Below are positions 62,801-64,000 of a stretch of DNA of 64,000 bases, piece after piece. The DNA lies in the NCBI GenBank assembly GCA_033439255.1, contig CM065891.1, forward strand, positions 1,240,001 through 1,304,000. The letters are read 5' to 3'. A program made the translations under genes and the position numbers. Source of the stretch: Hericium rajendrae. Taxonomy: Eukaryota; Basidiomycota; Agaricomycetes; Russulales; Hericiaceae. The notes below the pieces were generated by a model, which saw only the letters and a program-made list of their open reading frames with translations, was not told the origin of the DNA and made no database searches. Within the stretch, counting starts at the first letter, position 1, and the number at the start of each line of letters is the position of its first letter.

Positions 62801-64000
62801 TGGTCGGGAGGTATCATACGACACCAATGTCCGAGTCCGGCTATGTCGCAGTTGAATAGATACGACGACGATGACGCGCCGGGTACATATGGATATGTGC
62901 TTCCGGGGCCTCGAAAGTGGGTGCATGTCTGTGGACACCGCATGCAGCGGTGCCTGGCGCGGAGATGCAAAGAGCCAAACGCATCAGACGCGCGCATAAC
63001 GCAAAACGGAGGCAGACGCGATTCCATTCCCGCCGATATGCACATTAAGCCCGCGTGAGCACAGCCCCGCGCGTCGCGATGCAGGGACACGCGCGAATGC
63101 ATCAGATGGACAGACAAGTGAGAATGGGAATGCGCAAATGAAATCAGCAGTTACATGCATCACTGCAACTGCCACGAACGAAGCTACTAAGATGCTTGCT
63201 AACGTCCATGGCCTGTGCGCGAATGCAGACAGATGCGCCCACGGGTAACACATGGCGCGCGGGGGCGGGCGCGCGTAACTGCTGCCGCTGCTGCTGCGCA
63301 GCAGCCGGGGCCCCTCCGCTCCGACGACATGCGTATAGCCTATCAGGCGCAGGCACCGTGGCGTGCAGCAGCAGGGAGAAGCCATTAGCCGCGGCTTCGC
63401 GATGCAAGTAGCGGATGCGGTTGTGTGCGTGCGAGACCGGGCGGGCGGGCGCATTGCCTTCGCGAATAGCCTCGTGAGATTGCCTTTGCGGGGGACGAAT
63501 CGGCGCGGGGCAGGTGCCTGATGGTTTGGGAGAAGCAGGGAGGCTGGTGATGTCCTGTCGGCGGGTGATGGCTCAATGACACCTGCGATGGGTGGGGATG
63601 TCGGTGACGGGCAGCCGACGGAGACGATCACTTCGAGCGCGGGCTGATTGGGTGGACGTCGTGGACAGATGCGTCGGGAGATGAGACCCCGGAGGCGTGT
63701 GTCTGCAATCTGGAAAACGGTCGCGGATTTTGGACAAATGAGCGATCTGCAGTTTGTACAAATGGGCCAAGGACGATGATGGAGAGACCTGCCTTGTCCG
63801 AGACTCCGACATAGCCGTCTGCGTCTGTGCACAAGTCTAAACATTGCAGAAACTTCTGTATGGACGCGACGAGGCATCGAGAACGACATGCAATGGGATT
63901 ATCCGGGGTCCTGGAGTAGGCGGTTTGGATCCGGGTGCCCGAGCGAGTTACGAAGTCGGGAGCATGTGGGCGACGAACGCAGGGGATGCCGTCATGTTGT
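59883..64000. other. Gene-poor right end of the window
   Basis: About 4.1 kb without a supported gene. Reverse-strand open frames include one of 301 codons (62984-63889) with a hydrophobic stretch, but its translation is Arg/Pro/Cys-rich and looks like chance opening in GC-rich sequence. The 60200-61200 part is moderately AT-richer; 62300-62650 and 63250-63480 are GC-rich with CG-dense words. No repeats, RNA genes or transposon domains were recognised. Confidence 0.45.

Noticed and set aside
62984-63889. 301-codon reverse-strand open frame with a hydrophobic stretch
   Set aside because: It has Arg/Pro/Cys-rich composition, no introns where all real genes here have several, no domain or signal peptide, and lies in GC-rich DNA where stops are rare.

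Overview
This is nuclear DNA of a filamentous basidiomycete, most likely an Agaricomycete of the wood- or litter-decay type. The evidence is short (about 50-70 nt) GT-AG introns interrupting almost every gene, intronless spacers rich in CT tracts, a GH45-type secreted endoglucanase, an NAD-dependent formate dehydrogenase, Agaricomycete-style F-box proteins, a hormone-sensitive-lipase-type hydrolase and a DYRK/Yak1 kinase. I could not assign genus or species from the sequence alone.

Layout. 0.2-2.1 kb: a 48-bp insertion with a 9-bp target duplication, then broken F-box copy A. 3.3-9.3 kb: a large membrane alpha/beta hydrolase and a three-finger zinc-finger regulator. 10.2-14.9 kb: two tandem F-box copies (B, C). 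15.4-23.6 kb: a compact housekeeping block of mitochondrial ribosomal protein uS9m, Golgi coiled-coil protein CASP, TFIIH subunit Tfb1/p62 and a PHOSPHO-type phosphatase, arranged as divergent or convergent pairs. 24.2-28.2 kb: a tandem pair of secreted SMP-30/lactonohydrolase-like genes separated by a decayed fragment of the nearby TFIIH gene. 28.7-31.2 kb: a GRF-zinc-finger protein divergent from proteasome chaperone PAC4. 33.4-34.9 kb: formate dehydrogenase. 35.5-40.1 kb: a GH45-like gene and its inverted, broken duplicate flanking a Gcn5/PCAF acetyltransferase. 40.1-41.9 kb: an AT-rich island running into a STAND-N-like gene. 43.4-47 kb: F-box copy D and an isolated copia-type gag between two related promoter-like segments. 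47-53.4 kb: a WBP4-like splicing factor and Yak1 kinase. 53.4-64 kb: one conserved hypothetical gene in otherwise gene-poor sequence.

Two points shape the reading. First, single-base frame breaks, mostly at homopolymers, occur in conserved single-copy genes (formate dehydrogenase, Gcn5, PAC4, uS9m). Many may therefore be residual assembly indels, so the 'pseudogene' status of the F-box and SMP-30 copies needs raw-read support. Second, the most unusual object is the 48-bp element present twice (188-235 and 39957-40004), each copy flanked by a perfect 9-bp direct repeat. The second copy sits inside the GH45 pseudogene, and the intact paralogue in the same window shows the unoccupied site.
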